NCBI RefSeq assembly: GCF_040412425.1
Contig: NC_089777.1
Location: 30,697,537-30,761,536 of the forward strand
Direction: 5' to 3'
DNA length: 64,000 bases
From: Macrobrachium rosenbergii
Taxonomy: Eukaryota; Arthropoda; Malacostraca; Decapoda; Palaemonidae
Of this stretch, positions 1 to 13,305 are shown in pieces (the stretch's first letter is position 1; every line of letters starts with the position of its first letter). The notes below the pieces were generated by a model. The model was not told the DNA's origin and searched no databases. It worked only from the letters and a program-made list of their open reading frames with translations. Both the position numbers and the translations under genes were made by a program.

Positions 1-529
1 TTTATCGCCGGTCCTTATCTCGCGATGTTGGAAGGTGAGCGAGTGGGGGAGATGGTGCCTAAATGCACCGAAAGGGAGATGGACACGGGATGACGACAGG
101 TACATGGGGAAAGTGCAAGTAAGGATATATCGTAAGACAGATAACGGTAATATGGGAGAAGCAAGGAAGAGACGAAGAGAGGAAGGGGAAGAAGAACAGA
201 GGGAAGGGGAGGGGGTTAAGAGAAATGTCTTACAGGATAGATGTTGATAGAGTGATGAGATTTGAGTGGGCAGTGAAGCAGATCGCTGATCGAATACCGC
301 GATAAAGGATGACATTGGTTATAGTGAAAGATAAGTTACCTTACAACGAGGACAATGTTCCCATTAGGATATAAAGATAAGGATAAACTGTGGAGATAAA
401 CAAAAGGCCTTCCCTAAGGAATGACAGATATAAGTCATGAACAGAACGATGTATAACAGATGTTTCCGAGATAGCCCTGGGAACGAGGAAAGTGTGCTTG
501 GACGAAGCCCAGTGAGCTTAGTCACCAAT
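1..529. other. No gene seen; purine-rich start
   Basis: 30-240 is GA-rich and gives a 70-codon Arg/Glu-rich frame of no recognisable kind. Nothing else was seen. Confidence 0.5.
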
Positions 530-690
530 ATTTTTTTTTTTACTTCTTTATACTCTCAACACAAGGATAAGACTTCTTTTTACTCTTTAAAACAAGGATG
601 AGTGCTACACTTCGATGAATTTATAACTTTTTTTTACTTCTTTATACTTTCAACACAAGGATCAGATCTACACTTCGATGAAGTAATGTT
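530..690. repeat. Imperfect tandem duplication
   Basis: ttacttctttatactctcaa, cacaaggat and ctacacttcgatgaa occur twice about 95 bp apart, with a shorter third trace (cttctttttactct) between them. Confidence 0.75.
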
Positions 691-2007
691 TCTTTTCACA
701 CTTAGTTTTGGCATCAATTTCTATTTTTCTTTTCTCTGGCCCAAATCATTCCTCATATAAAAAATCATCTAGTATAATGGGAAAGACTGATGATCCTTGC
801 AACGCAATATAAACATCAGATTATGTATAAGAATGCTGCAAAAACATAACCAAAGTGAGGGAAATTTCTCCTCACGGGTACAATTTTAGAATGTTTACAA
901 CATCTAAAAAGGCTTTGCAAAATTGTCCAAAGGTTTTCACAAGTTCAATAAATGGCGGTGTCTGTTACTTAGCAATATCTAAGAAATTATTTCTAATCGT
1001 ATATCAAAATCAACAGGATACGGACTAACAATGATTCGATTGATAAGAAGTCAATAACTGATATTTAGAATCCCTTAGGGGGTACCATATAACGGTACTT
1101 CAGGTTAGATATTCTTTTACCATAATCCAAATTCATGCAGTGAAGGTCACCATTTATTATTTTTCAGGACATTTTTGTATGAAAAAGCTATACGTTGCTA
1201 GAATGTCGAAGGAGACCAATGCTGACCCTGACCCAAAGTTATTTAACCTAGTTCAATAACTGTGAGTCTGGTGGCGTTGACTGAATGACTTTGGATTATT
1301 GTCAAAGAATATCTGGCCTGACAGAAAATACCAAGAATACAACCCTGAACACAATATCACAAGTTTTAGAAAAATTATCAAAATATGCTGGGGTCCTTAA
1401 ATGACAGCCGAAACAATTCCAACATACAAAAACAATAAAAAGCCCATTGGTTTTAATAAATTATTTAGGTACCACATCGCGTCTTGGTTAATCCTCCTGA
1501 AAAGATGCTTACACATACATTCAAAATAAAACTATGGGAAAGCTAAGTATTTTTGGACCATATACTTTGGTCTTATGCAAAACTTATGTGGAACGCAAAC
1601 GTTTAAAAATAAGGATAACACTACATTTTCAAAACGATTTAGAATGTTAATAAAGAAGGGGGAAAAATATAAAAAAATGTTAACCTGAAAACGAAACAAA
1701 TAATGTACTTTAAATAAAAATAATTAGAAATGTTTCGTGATAATTACATCAGCCAAAAAGACCGGAAGGAGACAATCCCTTCACGTGTGCATTACTCCAC
1801 GCTAACAATGAAATACCAGAGGATGAAGAGTTTTTGATAATGCTATGCAAAAACAAGGCCTGAGTATCACCCTCCAAAGGAGTTTTGGTAGGCACTGAAT
1901 ATCTGACGACGTTTTTCTGTATCACTTGATGCCCCGAAGATGTGTAAAATACACAAAATTACTCCGAACTCCGCCGTTTCCTTTTAATAATTTCCTGTGG
2001 TTTTAGC
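691..2007. other. AT-rich, no feature seen
   Basis: No exon-like segment, repeat or RNA gene was recognised. Confidence 0.5.
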
Positions 2008-2113
2008 TCAAACTGGATGGTATCAAATGGATACTTGATAATGTGGACTGTTTGTCCAAGAAAGCTTGTAACTTTTTCTGAATAAATACTCCATTTGATA
2101 CCATCCAGTTTGA
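2008..2113. repeat. Perfect 24-nt inverted repeat with 58-nt spacer
   Basis: The arm at 2008-2031 (begins TCAAACTGGATGG) and the arm at 2090-2113 (ends CCATCCAGTTTGA) are exact reverse complements. Spacer 2032-2089. Could be a solo MITE remnant or a transcribed hairpin; no other copy was noticed in the window. Confidence 0.9.
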
Positions 2114-2171
2114 ATGAGGCCCTTTTAGTAATTCTACTAATGCACAGAACAACTGTGTAATTGATAAAGTT

Positions 2172-2176
2172 AATAT

Positions 2177-2252
<76 letters not shown>
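2172..2252. repeat. (TA)n microsatellite
   Basis: Nearly pure TA for about 80 bp. The poly-YI minus-strand frames over it are artefacts. Confidence 0.98.
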
Positions 2253-2258
<6 letters not shown>

Positions 2259-2262
<4 letters not shown>

Positions 2263-2288
2263 TGTATGTATATATATACATACAACAC
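2259..2288. repeat. Perfect 30-nt palindrome
   Basis: GTGTTGTATGTATAT is followed at once by its exact reverse complement, without a spacer, at the edge of a (TA)n tract. Confidence 0.85.
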
Positions 2289-2819
2289 ATACATACATTA
2301 TATATACATATATACATTATATATATATATATACATATATATAATATATAATATACACATACATACATATATAACATAAACATACATATAGACAATGGTT
2401 GTGTCTATCTATCTATCTACCTATATATACAATATATACACACTTAACCAGTCAAGATCAGGTTTAAAAAAATAAAGAACCATGATTCGGGCGCATAATC
2501 CGGCCAGTGGCTGCGAGTAAGTGCCCATTCAACAAATGTTAGCGAAGTAAGTACTGTACACAATAAGTCACACCGAGACAACAGCTCCGCTATTGTTTAG
2601 TAGATGTAATTGCTTATTGTTTCGAGGCTTCGCTTGATGTAAGACTCAAGATGTTATCGTCGATCTCTAATGGATGGCATCACTTCGGGGATAATTGATA
2701 ATACCACTATTTTGTATATCGGTGACTTTCACTACGAAGATAGCACAAACTTTGAGAAAAAACCTTACACACCCGCACACACATATATACGTATATATAC
2801 AAATGTATATGATATATAC

Positions 2820-2823
<4 letters not shown>

Positions 2824-2911
<88 letters not shown>

Positions 2912-3000
2912 ACATATACATATATATATATAAATATATATATATACATTATATATATATATAGTATATATATACTATATTTATATATATATAGTATATA
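2824..3000. repeat. (TA)n microsatellite with palindromic AT-rich tail
   Basis: Pure TA to 2908, then interrupted TA with several ATATAGTATATATACTATAT-type palindromes to about 3000. Confidence 0.95.
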
Positions 3001-4328
3001 AACAATACAATGCCACAGCCTTCAAAAGAAATATATAAAGACCAGAAAGTAAGCAATTTCCTTCTATTCTGGAACTGTATTGTTTCGATAGTAAAACCCA
3101 GTTTTTGAAAACAACTTTTCGCTCACTAGTTCTCTTATGCTGTTTGTCAAGAAAGTATTAGCAAATCGAGTAGAGCCTTTATTTCAAAGATGAAAACATC
3201 ATGGCAACATAAGAACAATCCGTTTGGTCAAAGGTCAACAAATATCCGGTTTGTTTTAGCTGTCGAAAATCAAGGTCTAGAGAGTATAGGCTCTACACCT
3301 TGCCTCTGACAATATAAATTCAATTCCCTTTGGAACTGAAATCACCGACACAATTTTCATTTCCCTATACTTTGAAATTGATTATCTATGCTTATGCGTC
3401 AAACTGCTGCAATTGGCAATATCTCCTTCCACGCTTAAAAACTTTAACCACACAGTCTAAAGTTGAAACATCTGCTCCCAATACCGGTCACTATTCGGAA
3501 AGGTACCGCATACAAGCGTGTCTAAACAGTATATAATACCTAAAAGGGGGTACCAAAGGTAAAACTGCAAATTATCCGTTTTGTACATACTACCTTGTAT
3601 ACATACACATGATTGTGTACATAAACTATTCTTGACAATGATCCGATGAATCGATTTTCCACGAAATAAAAGCCTGCCTTTGCCAATGCAAATAACGGTC
3701 TGATTTATATTTCACCAAAAAAATCTAAAATGTTATAATCATTTATCTAATTTCTATTCGTATTCAATATTATCCCGAGGGTAAGTGCGTTCTAACCGTC
3801 GATAAAACCAAACAAATCCCATAAGAAATATATACAACATCCATTCCTGCAAAATAAAGAAGCTACATAACATAACGAGAAAGACGAAATTCACTATCAA
3901 AGAAAAGCACAACTCTGATTTTAAGGCAAAATCAGCACTCTATGATACATTTAAATAAATTTATTTTTCTCTCTTAATTCCTTAAGAAAATACATTAGGT
4001 GAAGCTGTGAATTCTCCGTGGAAAAAATGAAAGTCACGAAGCATCAGCAATACAAAAATTGATAGTTTAGAAAAACTATGGTGAATACACAAGAACAAAT
4101 GCTGAGTTTTCTACGACATCAAAAGAAATCCAGGGAAGTTTTTAATGAAAAAATTCCTAATAACAGGAAACACTGATATAAAAACACGCCGTTGTTGTTT
4201 TCAGTCGATAAAAAAACCCTGCGTCAAGATATAATGAGACATATTATCACCCATCCTTACTTTTCTTTAGCGACAACTGTCATCTCCATCAAGGTACGGG
4301 GATGTGAACACACACAAACACACACATA

Positions 4329-4330
<2 letters not shown>
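3001..4330. other. AT-rich, no feature seen
   Basis: Two short plus-strand frames (3330-3536 and 4192-4467) show no domain or splice support. Confidence 0.5.

Positions 4331-4391
<61 letters not shown>
4331..4391. repeat. (GA)n microsatellite
   Basis: About 30 uninterrupted GA units; the poly-RE frame on the plus strand is an artefact. Confidence 0.98.
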
Positions 4392-4393
<2 letters not shown>

Positions 4394-4688
4394 GGCACCT
4401 CCTTCCCGAAACAACCCATATTAGTCTCCTTCAGATACTGCCAGAACTGACATTGTTACGGAGGTAGCTAATTACTAATTGTGACGATAAGCACTTACAT
4501 GACACTAATTCTGACACACGGCCAACTTAATCCACTATAGTAAGACTCAAGAGATAATTAATTACTGACACAGCTTACTGATATGAGGTACCGACTGTCC
4601 GAGAGACAAGAATTGGCTAAACTTTTAACTTCATTGTGTGTTTAAATAGAGCCTTTTCAGCAATCCACGTTCATGAACACACACATCA

Positions 4689-4692
<4 letters not shown>

Positions 4693-4758
<66 letters not shown>
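4693..4758. repeat. (TA)n microsatellite, tail of the adjacent SINE remnant
   Basis: About 33 TA units, starting exactly where the minus-strand SINE remnant at 4759-4865 ends. Confidence 0.95.
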
Positions 4759-4766
<8 letters not shown>

Positions 4767-4865
4767 CACTTTAGAAATGGCTTACACCCAAGAGGAATTC
4801 TAATTGACAAGTATTTCTACCCCCGTCAAGACTCGAACCTGGGCCTTTGGTTTACATGCAATAAC
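4759..4865 (-). mobile_element. tRNA-derived SINE remnant ending in (TA)n
   Basis: The minus strand has a B-box-like GGTTCGAGTCTT after AAAGGCCCA, with a weak A-box-like region about 40 bp upstream. A stretch (ctcttgggtgtaagccatt) follows and runs into the (TA)n tract at 4693-4758. The organisation, tRNA-like promoter to 3' simple-repeat tail, matches a 5'-truncated or compact SINE in the minus orientation. The A-box is poor, so promoter activity is doubtful. Confidence 0.4.
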
Positions 4866-5560
4866 TAATGCGGTCAAGAAATATTTTTTATACATTTACC
4901 TCCATTGTGTAAGTGTATAGAAACCAAATTATCTCTAACATTTTCAACAATGGTACGTATGACAAATCATAATTCAACATTAAAATTCAAGGCTATTTTA
5001 TCTGAGAAAAACAACCAAGGAATAAAAAGCACAAAGAAAGTATACCTTAGCTAAAGACAAATGAAAATAAACCCTGGGCTCTCGTCCGAATCCACCTCAA
5101 AATCTCAACAACAATTCTTTTTCCAAAGTTAAACCATCGTCACATATTTGATTAAAATCCCTTTATAATCTTTTAAGATACGCCGTGGACAGACCGACTG
5201 ACCTACAAACAAAAGCAACTGAATACCTGACTTCCAAAATCGCTGAAGGAGCTTAATAGAACCAGTGACATAACACTAAATATAACGAATTCACCAGTGA
5301 CGTAAGTGGAACTGCAAGACTTACACTGGATTAGCGGCGTTCACGAGCAAATGGCGCTGAGTTTACGGCTCTTAACAACGCTATATTAACTTAATGGTAT
5401 CAACCACAAGGACAGGAATTACAGCCAATAACAACCTCGTACGCAAATGCAACCAAAAATATACAGAATGTCGAACGGTAAACTCACGTTAAGCCATTGC
5501 ATGATCCTGAAGCCATGCAAAATGTGGATATTTTCGAACCGAGCAATCAGGGTAATGGCA

Positions 5561-5625
<65 letters not shown>

Positions 5626-6239
5626 ACACAAGACCCATAATTTGAAAGTTAGGCATTTGAAAACACATCACAATGTATCAAAATTATGTAATATTATCAC
5701 ACTGTTCAACGACAACGATGAATTTTCAGTAACAAAATTATCGGATTAAAAAACGAATCAACAAACTTCAATTTCATAAGAAAATAGTCAGTCGTAAAAT
5801 GTTTTGGCACATCTTGTTAACGGCTTACCTTGGCGCAAAAAGGTTTTACGAAATGCGTTGCATGTTTGCAATTACTCCGTAAATGTTCAGTTTTAAGGTT
5901 ACAAGGTGACAATCAAACAACTTAGGAGGTAAGATTTTTTTTTTTTTTTAGGAGTAAATGCCAACGAAGCAGGCAGCCTACAGGCATCCTAATATCAAAG
6001 TCCAGCTCAAGCCCGGAGAAAAAAAGAAAAAATGGGGCGTGGGAGAAGGTCGAGTTGGCGATGAAAGGTTAAATGGGCCAGGAAACACGAAAGCATGAAG
6101 AAAACGTCAAAGCGTGGCTTTACTTTTTGACAACTAAAATTTTCAAATTGTCCCATTACACGTGGGCATAATAATCAACATATATGTTGTCCCTTGGATA
6201 AACAGATGACCCACGAACACACTGCGAGTTCTGGCTAAA
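4866..6239. other. AT-rich flank, only (GA)n
   Basis: Apart from the GA tract at 5564, no coding or repeat signal. A minus-strand donor-like caag|gtaagc near 5828 encloses only frames with stops. Confidence 0.45.
5564..5619. repeat. (GA)n microsatellite
   Basis: About 28 GA units; the open frames on both strands are artefacts of it. Confidence 0.98.
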
Positions 6240-6660
6240 CCCATCTACGACGAGGCCTCGTGAAAGCCCTTAATCCCGGCTCCTGCGAGTCTTCCTCCCG
6301 TCTGCAGCTCCTGGTGTTGAGCTGGGCGCGCGGCCAGCATCCAGGTATGTCAATTAAACGCGTCTCTCGGCTGATGCTGGACGATTACTACCCTCCATTC
6401 ATTTTCCAAAGAGAGCATGAGTGACATATCAGCCCTCAAGAGGCCCTAAATAGATTAATGAAAGAGAATAATCGGCTGTAAGTAGCTCCTCCTCCTCCTC
6501 CTCCTCCTCCTCCTCCTCCTTCCTCCTGGGACCCCATCACGGTCCTTTGCCGCAGATCTCTGTATCAGACAACCGACGCAAGGGCCCCATTAGCACCCCC
6601 TGCCTCCAGGAGACCAGATCTGAAGGGGGTTTTGTGGGAGGGGGTCTCTACAGGTGTAGA
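6240..6660. promoter_or_regulatory. GC-richer islet, possible conserved non-coding element
   Basis: A block of balanced base composition in AT-rich surroundings, containing a (CTC)n run (6488-6520), CCCTAAATAGATTAATGA (MEF2-like and homeodomain-like cores) and ACAGGTGT (E-box/T-box-like). These motifs are short, so regulatory function is inference. It also contains a candidate plus-strand splice pair (cttcctcccgtctgcag at 6291-6307 and CCAG|GTATGT at 6341-6348) enclosing 37 bp. Confidence 0.25.
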
Positions 6661-7244
6661 ACATTAGATTATTAATTGAAAGGGTTTCGGTAGTGTAGTA
6701 GCCACACTGGAAAGTAATGAGCGACATGGAACAGAAAAGTTAATACAATGGGCTGATTTACCAAAAGTAAACACAAGCCGACTGATTCAGCAGTATACTA
6801 AACTGACTGATTAAACAGTAGGGAGAAAAAAAAAAAAGCAAAGAAAATACATATTTCAGTAAGCTGGTAACCTTATCTAAAATACAACCAAAGAAAATGA
6901 CTCAACAGGTTGAATTCTATTATTTTCGCTCAAAGAAATTAAGATAAAAGAAACGTGTATTCTTAAGATAAATAAAATAATTAGGTATTGTAGAATTGTA
7001 TCGAAACCCTTAATGAAAGAGTAAACGGATCTGGCTTTTTGTTCATTAAAACTCCGAACTTTTATATTAAAAAAAAAAAAAAAAACTGGACGTCCTGTTA
7101 ATCTTCAAGAACCTTTTTATACCAGGACAAGCGTGCGTTTGTAGCTCAAATATAAACGTGCTCCCATGCTGACTTAGATCATTAATCACGTTTCTACTCG
7201 AGTCAAAACTTATCTTTTAAATAAGCTACTAAAATGTCTAAGAT

Positions 7245-7610
7245 TCCTTTTTAAGCATCTTTTAACTAGGCTGCGGAGACTGTCTCTTCGTCCTTTCTGA
7301 ACACCTTTTAACTAGGCTGCAAGGGACGTCCCCCAAGTTCTTTTCAGACATCTTTCAACAGCACTGCAGGTAATGAATCAAAAATCCTTAATGCAGGAGA
7401 CAGTCTCCAAAATCTGTTCTGTGCATATTTTAACTATAGTAGTTAAAATTTACATTTCCTAACTTTGCAGCAAAAATGTCTCCTGGGTTATCTTGCAGCA
7501 CGTTTAGCTGCTCTACAAAGAATGTCTTTGCACCTTTTATCTGCGCTGCAAAGAATGTCTCCCAAGTCGTTTTGCAGCACCTCTTAAATGCGCTGCAGGA
7601 AAAACTCTAG
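7245..7610. repeat. Degenerate tandem repeat, ~50-60-bp units
   Basis: Motifs of type acctttta-actgcgctgc-aaagaatgtctcc and gcagcac recur about six times with heavy divergence. Confidence 0.65.
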
Positions 7611-8279
7611 AGCCCTTTAGAAGTTCTTAAATTAGACTATTAAAGTTAAATTACACTGCATAAATTATTTCCGTCAAATCAATTCAAAATAAAAGGAATA
7701 CTCGGGCCACAAACGGATGTCCTATAACTGAATGTCTTACAAATATTCGATTTCGTTAAATTTTAGCAATTGAAACATCGTGATTGTTTTGTTCACAAAA
7801 ACGTCATTTAACATATCCTTTTAATCAAATTATTCTTTTCAAACAGGTTACTATTGGTATATACTTGGTATACGACAGACATCTAAGAGGGGCTAGAAAT
7901 GGAACATCAGAAGCTTAATAAAAGAAATAAAAATTTTATTACGAATTTCATTTTTCTTTAAAAGTAAAAAATATTTCTTGCTTTTCGTAGCATGAATATC
8001 TTCATTATTATTTAGTATAATTAGTCCGGTGTTATTAGAAAACCTTAAATCTCAAGTGCTGACATGAGGCGTTTGTATGATGAGTGAAATTAAATTTTAA
8101 CGAATTAACATACTAAACCTTTAATAACTGGATAAACTTCAAACACACATGAGATCATCACTATGGTAAACATTTCCCGATGATATAAATACATCCCTGC
8201 CTCCACCTTTCAATCTCTGAAACACATATAAATATAGGCCCAACTAAGGCGACCAACGGGCCCAGTAAAAGTGCTCAAA

Positions 8280-8620
8280 CACAAGTGGCTGCGGCCAATC
8301 GGCCTGGCCCATCACAGGGGACCCCAAACAAAAATGCCAATAATCACCCGATAACCTGACAGGTGTGGTATCGGCGCCGATCAGGAGGAGGGCGGCCGAT
8401 GAGGGCCGTCGAAAAGGGCGCAGATGGATGACCGAGGAACGGACGAGTCGCCCTTATGGCAGGGCCTTCACAGTTCCACCGACACGACGATGTTGTTATT
8501 TGCACCGGATAAGAGTAATTTATGATGCTGGGGGACACTTCTCTGCGTTCTGGGGGAGGATGAAAACAAAGGCGAGGACAAAGACGGAAAAGAAAGTGTA
8601 ATGTGAGCTGGGGAAGGGGG
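8280..8620. promoter_or_regulatory. GC- and CpG-richer islet
   Basis: Contains GGCCAATCGGCCTGGCCC (a CCAAT box inside a near-palindrome), GACAGGTGTGGTATCGGCGC and numerous CpG. Short frames exist on both strands but none is convincing. Possible enhancer or conserved element; no promoter core can be defined. A G-run follows at 8612-8631. Confidence 0.22.
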
Positions 8621-8639
8621 GGGGGGGGAGCATGACGGG

Positions 8640-10158
8640 TAAAGGAAGGGTGCAAAAGATTTAGGGAGGAAAAAGTCAGGAGTCTTAAACACGCATAAGT
8701 ATTGGGTATAAAAGCAAGGATGACAACCGGAAAAAAAAAAAAAACTAAAGATAGCAAGCAGGTAGGGGTTTGGTAGTATTAGGGTGCTAAAGAGAAGTTA
8801 GAAAATTTTCTAAAACTTTATTTATAGACTTAACGGGAAAAAGAAAAAACATAAAACTCAGGGTGACTATAAAGAGCTGTACGTGACTTTCTCTTTAAAC
8901 AAAGAGCCATCATCTTAGGAGAGAAAAAAATAAAAAAAAAAACACCTAGAAGAAAATAAATGAATGCATAGAAAATAAAAAAATAAGGAAACCAGCAAAT
9001 GACAGCCGAAACAGTAACTAACAGGTGCGGGGGTAGAACCACAAGTCGAAGTTCGCTGATAAGAAAGAGGTTATCACGAACACCAAGGCATGAATAGTCA
9101 CAAGGAGTTTGGTGACTTGAAAATTAACTGAGCTCTTTATTTTCGTTTCGACGAATGGAATTTTTTTTTTTCACAAGCTTTATTCAAATTATCTCCGTTA
9201 ACTCACTAAGACTCTAACTACTGAAGGACTTCTTAAGGATCTTTGAGACCTGTACAAAACTCCTACCCTAATTTCACATCCTCCTTTTCGGCATGTTGAA
9301 ATTTGACTGCCTTAATTCTAAGAATGCCTGTATCATAATTAAGCATTACACAGCAATGTAACACATATACTACGCAGTTCGCGGCAGCATTCCGGAGTTT
9401 CATCTTTCTATCACATCACAATACGATTACGAGACATTAAATCTCTGAGGAAACATTGTAACTGGAAGTGTGTTTCGGGATTACTTATACTGTATCTAAC
9501 CAATGTAGTCTATAATCAGCACCGATAATCCCAAGGGAAGATCGCCCTCTTTATCTACATCAGAATTCCCTTCTAGTGTAAATCATTCCCAAGGTATAAT
9601 GAACTGGATATTACAGGGCGTTTTCGGCTTAATATTTGTGAATATACATATAATTTACGCATATATAAGTGACAAAAATTATATATACACACATACATGC
9701 ACATACAAACATATATATTATAAATATTATATATATACAGTATATACATATACTGTATGTGTGTGTAAGTGTGTGTGTAGGAAAAATCTAACCGTTTGGC
9801 TGGATGCAACTTCTGCAATATATAAAAATACCTTCGATGAAGAGTGATTTCCTTAACCACAAAAATAAGCAACGTTACAACCAGCTACCAAACTTTCAGT
9901 GCAGTACTCCAGACCTACTTTACTATATCATACAACTGAAAGACTGACAAATGTGTGACATAACTCGTGAATTACAAGAATTACAAATAGAGTTTCGTGG
10001 CTGAGGGATTCGGAAAAGCAAGACTTGAAATGAGAAATAAATAAAAATCACTGTTTGTCTACAACAGCAAAGTAATGACAAGGTTAAAAATTATATTTCT
10101 GATTTCAGCTGATACAAATGCAAGTTAGTTGGGACACAATGACTTAACCAGCAATTAA
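8640..10158. other. AT-rich, no feature seen
   Basis: Poly-A runs and a palindromic TA/TG patch near 9715-9765 only. Confidence 0.5.
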
Positions 10159-10216
10159 CAGTTCCTTCAATGTTCAGAAATAAAGTACAGTTCCTTCAAT
10201 GTTTAGATATAAAGTA
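10159..10216. repeat. 29-bp tandem duplication
   Basis: cagttccttcaatgttcaga followed by aataaagta occurs twice in succession with two mismatches. Confidence 0.85.
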
Positions 10217-10457
10217 AAAATAAATAAAACGCAGTACAAATAAACCCTCGCTATACGTTAAGTAAAATATGTAAGGCAATTTCTACTTTCGTAGAAGCTG
10301 GAAGACACTGATGCCCATTCGACTCGTACTGAACTGATATACATTAATATCCTTAGCTAGATCAAAGATCAATCCTAACGACAGACGGAAACGGGACAAA
10401 AAAAGGGGGATGGTTTGGGTAAAGGGTATGTCTATGTACACACACACACATATATGC

Positions 10458-10567
<110 letters not shown>

Positions 10568-10594
10568 AGCTGTGTTTATGTTCATGTGTACTTA

Positions 10595-10605
10595 CACACA
10601 CACAA

Positions 10606-10682
<77 letters not shown>
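10595..10682. repeat. (CA)n-(TA)n compound microsatellite at the MITE left end
   Basis: Short CA repeats then about 34 TA units, ending directly at the terminal inverted repeat. Confidence 0.97.
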
Positions 10683-11045
<363 letters not shown>

Positions 11046-11274
11046 TATAAGATTCAAATACAGAAAACTCCTACAAAAAGAACCATCCTATCAAGGGTAG
11101 CCTTTTCATGCATTTTCTTATAACTCTTTTTCTGATCCTGACTAAGTCAAGACCATGTAACGTTCCAACAGATGGCGTCATACCTATATTATATATAACT
11201 TTTGGCACTCGCTTTTCGCTTACGTCATTCCTAACGATGCGGTGAGTTCGCTGTTGGGCGGATTACTGAATGGA

Positions 11275-11845
11275 AGCAAATGTTCCAATTATGATTTTAG
11301 GTATTTCCAAAATATTCCAATTATGATTTAAGTTATTTCAAAATTTTTACTAATTATGACTTCAGTTATTTCCAAAGTATTCCAATTATAATTTTATTTA
11401 TAATATTCAAAAGATGATTGTAGTTATTTCCAAAATATTCCAACGATGATTCTAGTTATTTCCAAATTATTCAAATTATGATTTTAGTAATTTCCAAAAT
11501 ATTCAAATTATGATTTTAGTTATTTCCAAAATATTTCAATTATGATTTCAGCTATTTCCAAAAATATTCCGATTATGATTTCAGTTATTTCCAAAATATT
11601 TCATTTATGATTTCAGCTATTTCCAAAATATTCCGATTATGATTTATGTTTATTTCCAAAATATTCCAATGATGATTTTAGTTTTTTTTTTTTTCAAAAT
11701 ATTCCAATTACTGATTTTAGTTACTTCCAAAATATTCCAATGATGATTTTAGTTATTTCCAAAATATTTCAATTACGATTTCAACTATTTCCAAAATATT
11801 CCGATTATGATTTAAGTTATTTCCAAAAAATATTCCAATTAGCAT
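11275..11845. repeat. Minisatellite, ~32-bp unit, about 17-18 copies
   Basis: Unit core tatgattttagttatttcc then aaaatattccaat, moderately diverged, with a T-run expansion near 11682-11694. Confidence 0.9.
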
Positions 11846-12252
11846 GAAATCTTTCACTCATTATACTATGCACACGTCTAGACCAAATATTAGTGAACTT
11901 TCCCGTGACCGTCAGAGACTTGAAAATTCAATACATTTTTCATAAACAAAAGGATACTGCACATCCTTAAAGGATTATAAAACTCTTCTAGTATATATTA
12001 ATATATCAAGGATTATAAAAACGTATATACATACATCTTGAAATATACAAAACTGGTAAATTTAAAAATAGAGAACCTTCCGATATTCCAAGGAAAACAA
12101 AAAAGCAAAAAAGTTGCGTCAGAAAAAATTAGCAATGAACTACATATGCAGTGAACATAAAGCGAGTAATATACGAGACACCTATAAACAGGAAAGAAAT
12201 AAGACTGAATAAAAGGTGAAAAAGCCAGGTAAGGAATGAGAGGTGTGTGTGT

Positions 12253-12256
<4 letters not shown>

Positions 12257-12315
<59 letters not shown>

Positions 12316-12322
12316 AAACAAG

Positions 12323-12381
<59 letters not shown>

Positions 12382-12410
12382 GACAATGATAAAGGAGGTA
12401 AAACAAGGAC

Positions 12411-12466
<56 letters not shown>

Positions 12467-12498
12467 CAGAGAAAAAGGAGGTAAAACAAGAAAAAGAG

Positions 12499-12538
<40 letters not shown>
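12257..12538. repeat. Compound (GA)n block, four tracts
   Basis: Four GA tracts separated by short spacers that are themselves related (ggtaaaacaagaacag, ggaggtaaaacaaggacag, ggaggtaaaacaagaa), so the block grew by duplication of tract plus spacer. Frames across it are artefacts. Confidence 0.97.
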
Positions 12539-12541
<3 letters not shown>

Positions 12542-12906
12542 GGAGGGGAATTTAAGGCCCTCCATCAAGAGGCTGGCTGCGTCCTGACAGGTGTAGCATA
12601 TATTAACGTCTCCTCATCCTCTTACAGCGTCCATCTCGTCTAAGGCCGCAAACTTTCCTTCTTCACCAGATCCGTTTAATCCTCTTCCAACGCAAAACCT
12701 TTTATATTTCGATCCTGGCAAAAGCTTCCGCTAAAACACTTCACAATCCCTCTCCCGATGAGCGCCAAACCCGATTTACCACGAAACCAGACACCCATAA
12801 GCGTTCCATTTACGGGGGTAGGACTATACCGAGGGCTCTTATATTACAAAAATTGATTTGCATGCATTTAAATCAGTGTCGACGCCCATTCACGATTTGC
12901 GTTGTT

Positions 12907-12910
<4 letters not shown>

Positions 12911-12950
<40 letters not shown>
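12911..12950. repeat. (TC)n microsatellite
   Basis: About 20 TC units on the plus strand. Confidence 0.98.
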
Positions 12951-12956
<6 letters not shown>

Positions 12957-13252
12957 TGTAAATGATCAAAGTTGAAAACATAGTGGCTCTTGCTTTTCAA
13001 AATTTTGATTTGTAAAACCACTCTCCTCACTAAAGATATTTCTCCTTTGTTGTCTGACGTACTTGAGTGGTTAAACCCTTAAATTAGGATGTCTATGCGA
13101 ATAGTATTGGCAAGATAAGATGTAATAAACTATATAAGTGCGTCCTGGAAACTACAAAAACGAAAGTACAATATAGTGCAAACGTAATATCAGAATATTT
13201 GTTATTATTATACAACAACCCAGCAAAAAGTCCTCTCAATGCCCGGCTCCTC

Positions 13253-13254
<2 letters not shown>

Positions 13255-13305
<51 letters not shown>
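13255..13305. repeat. (CA)n microsatellite
   Basis: About 25 CA units. Confidence 0.98.

Noticed and set aside
4801..4865. Functional tRNA gene
   Set aside because: B-box present, but the A-box is poor and no cloverleaf can be formed; a SINE remnant is more likely.
5821..5930. Minus-strand exon suggested by CCAAG|GTAAGC and a T-rich acceptor
   Set aside because: All three frames of the enclosed segment contain stops.
12608..12966. Plus-strand stop-free stretch after a good acceptor-like cctcatcctcttacag, running into (TC)n
   Set aside because: No ATG early, no donor before the microsatellite, and the encoded peptide shows no recognisable pattern.
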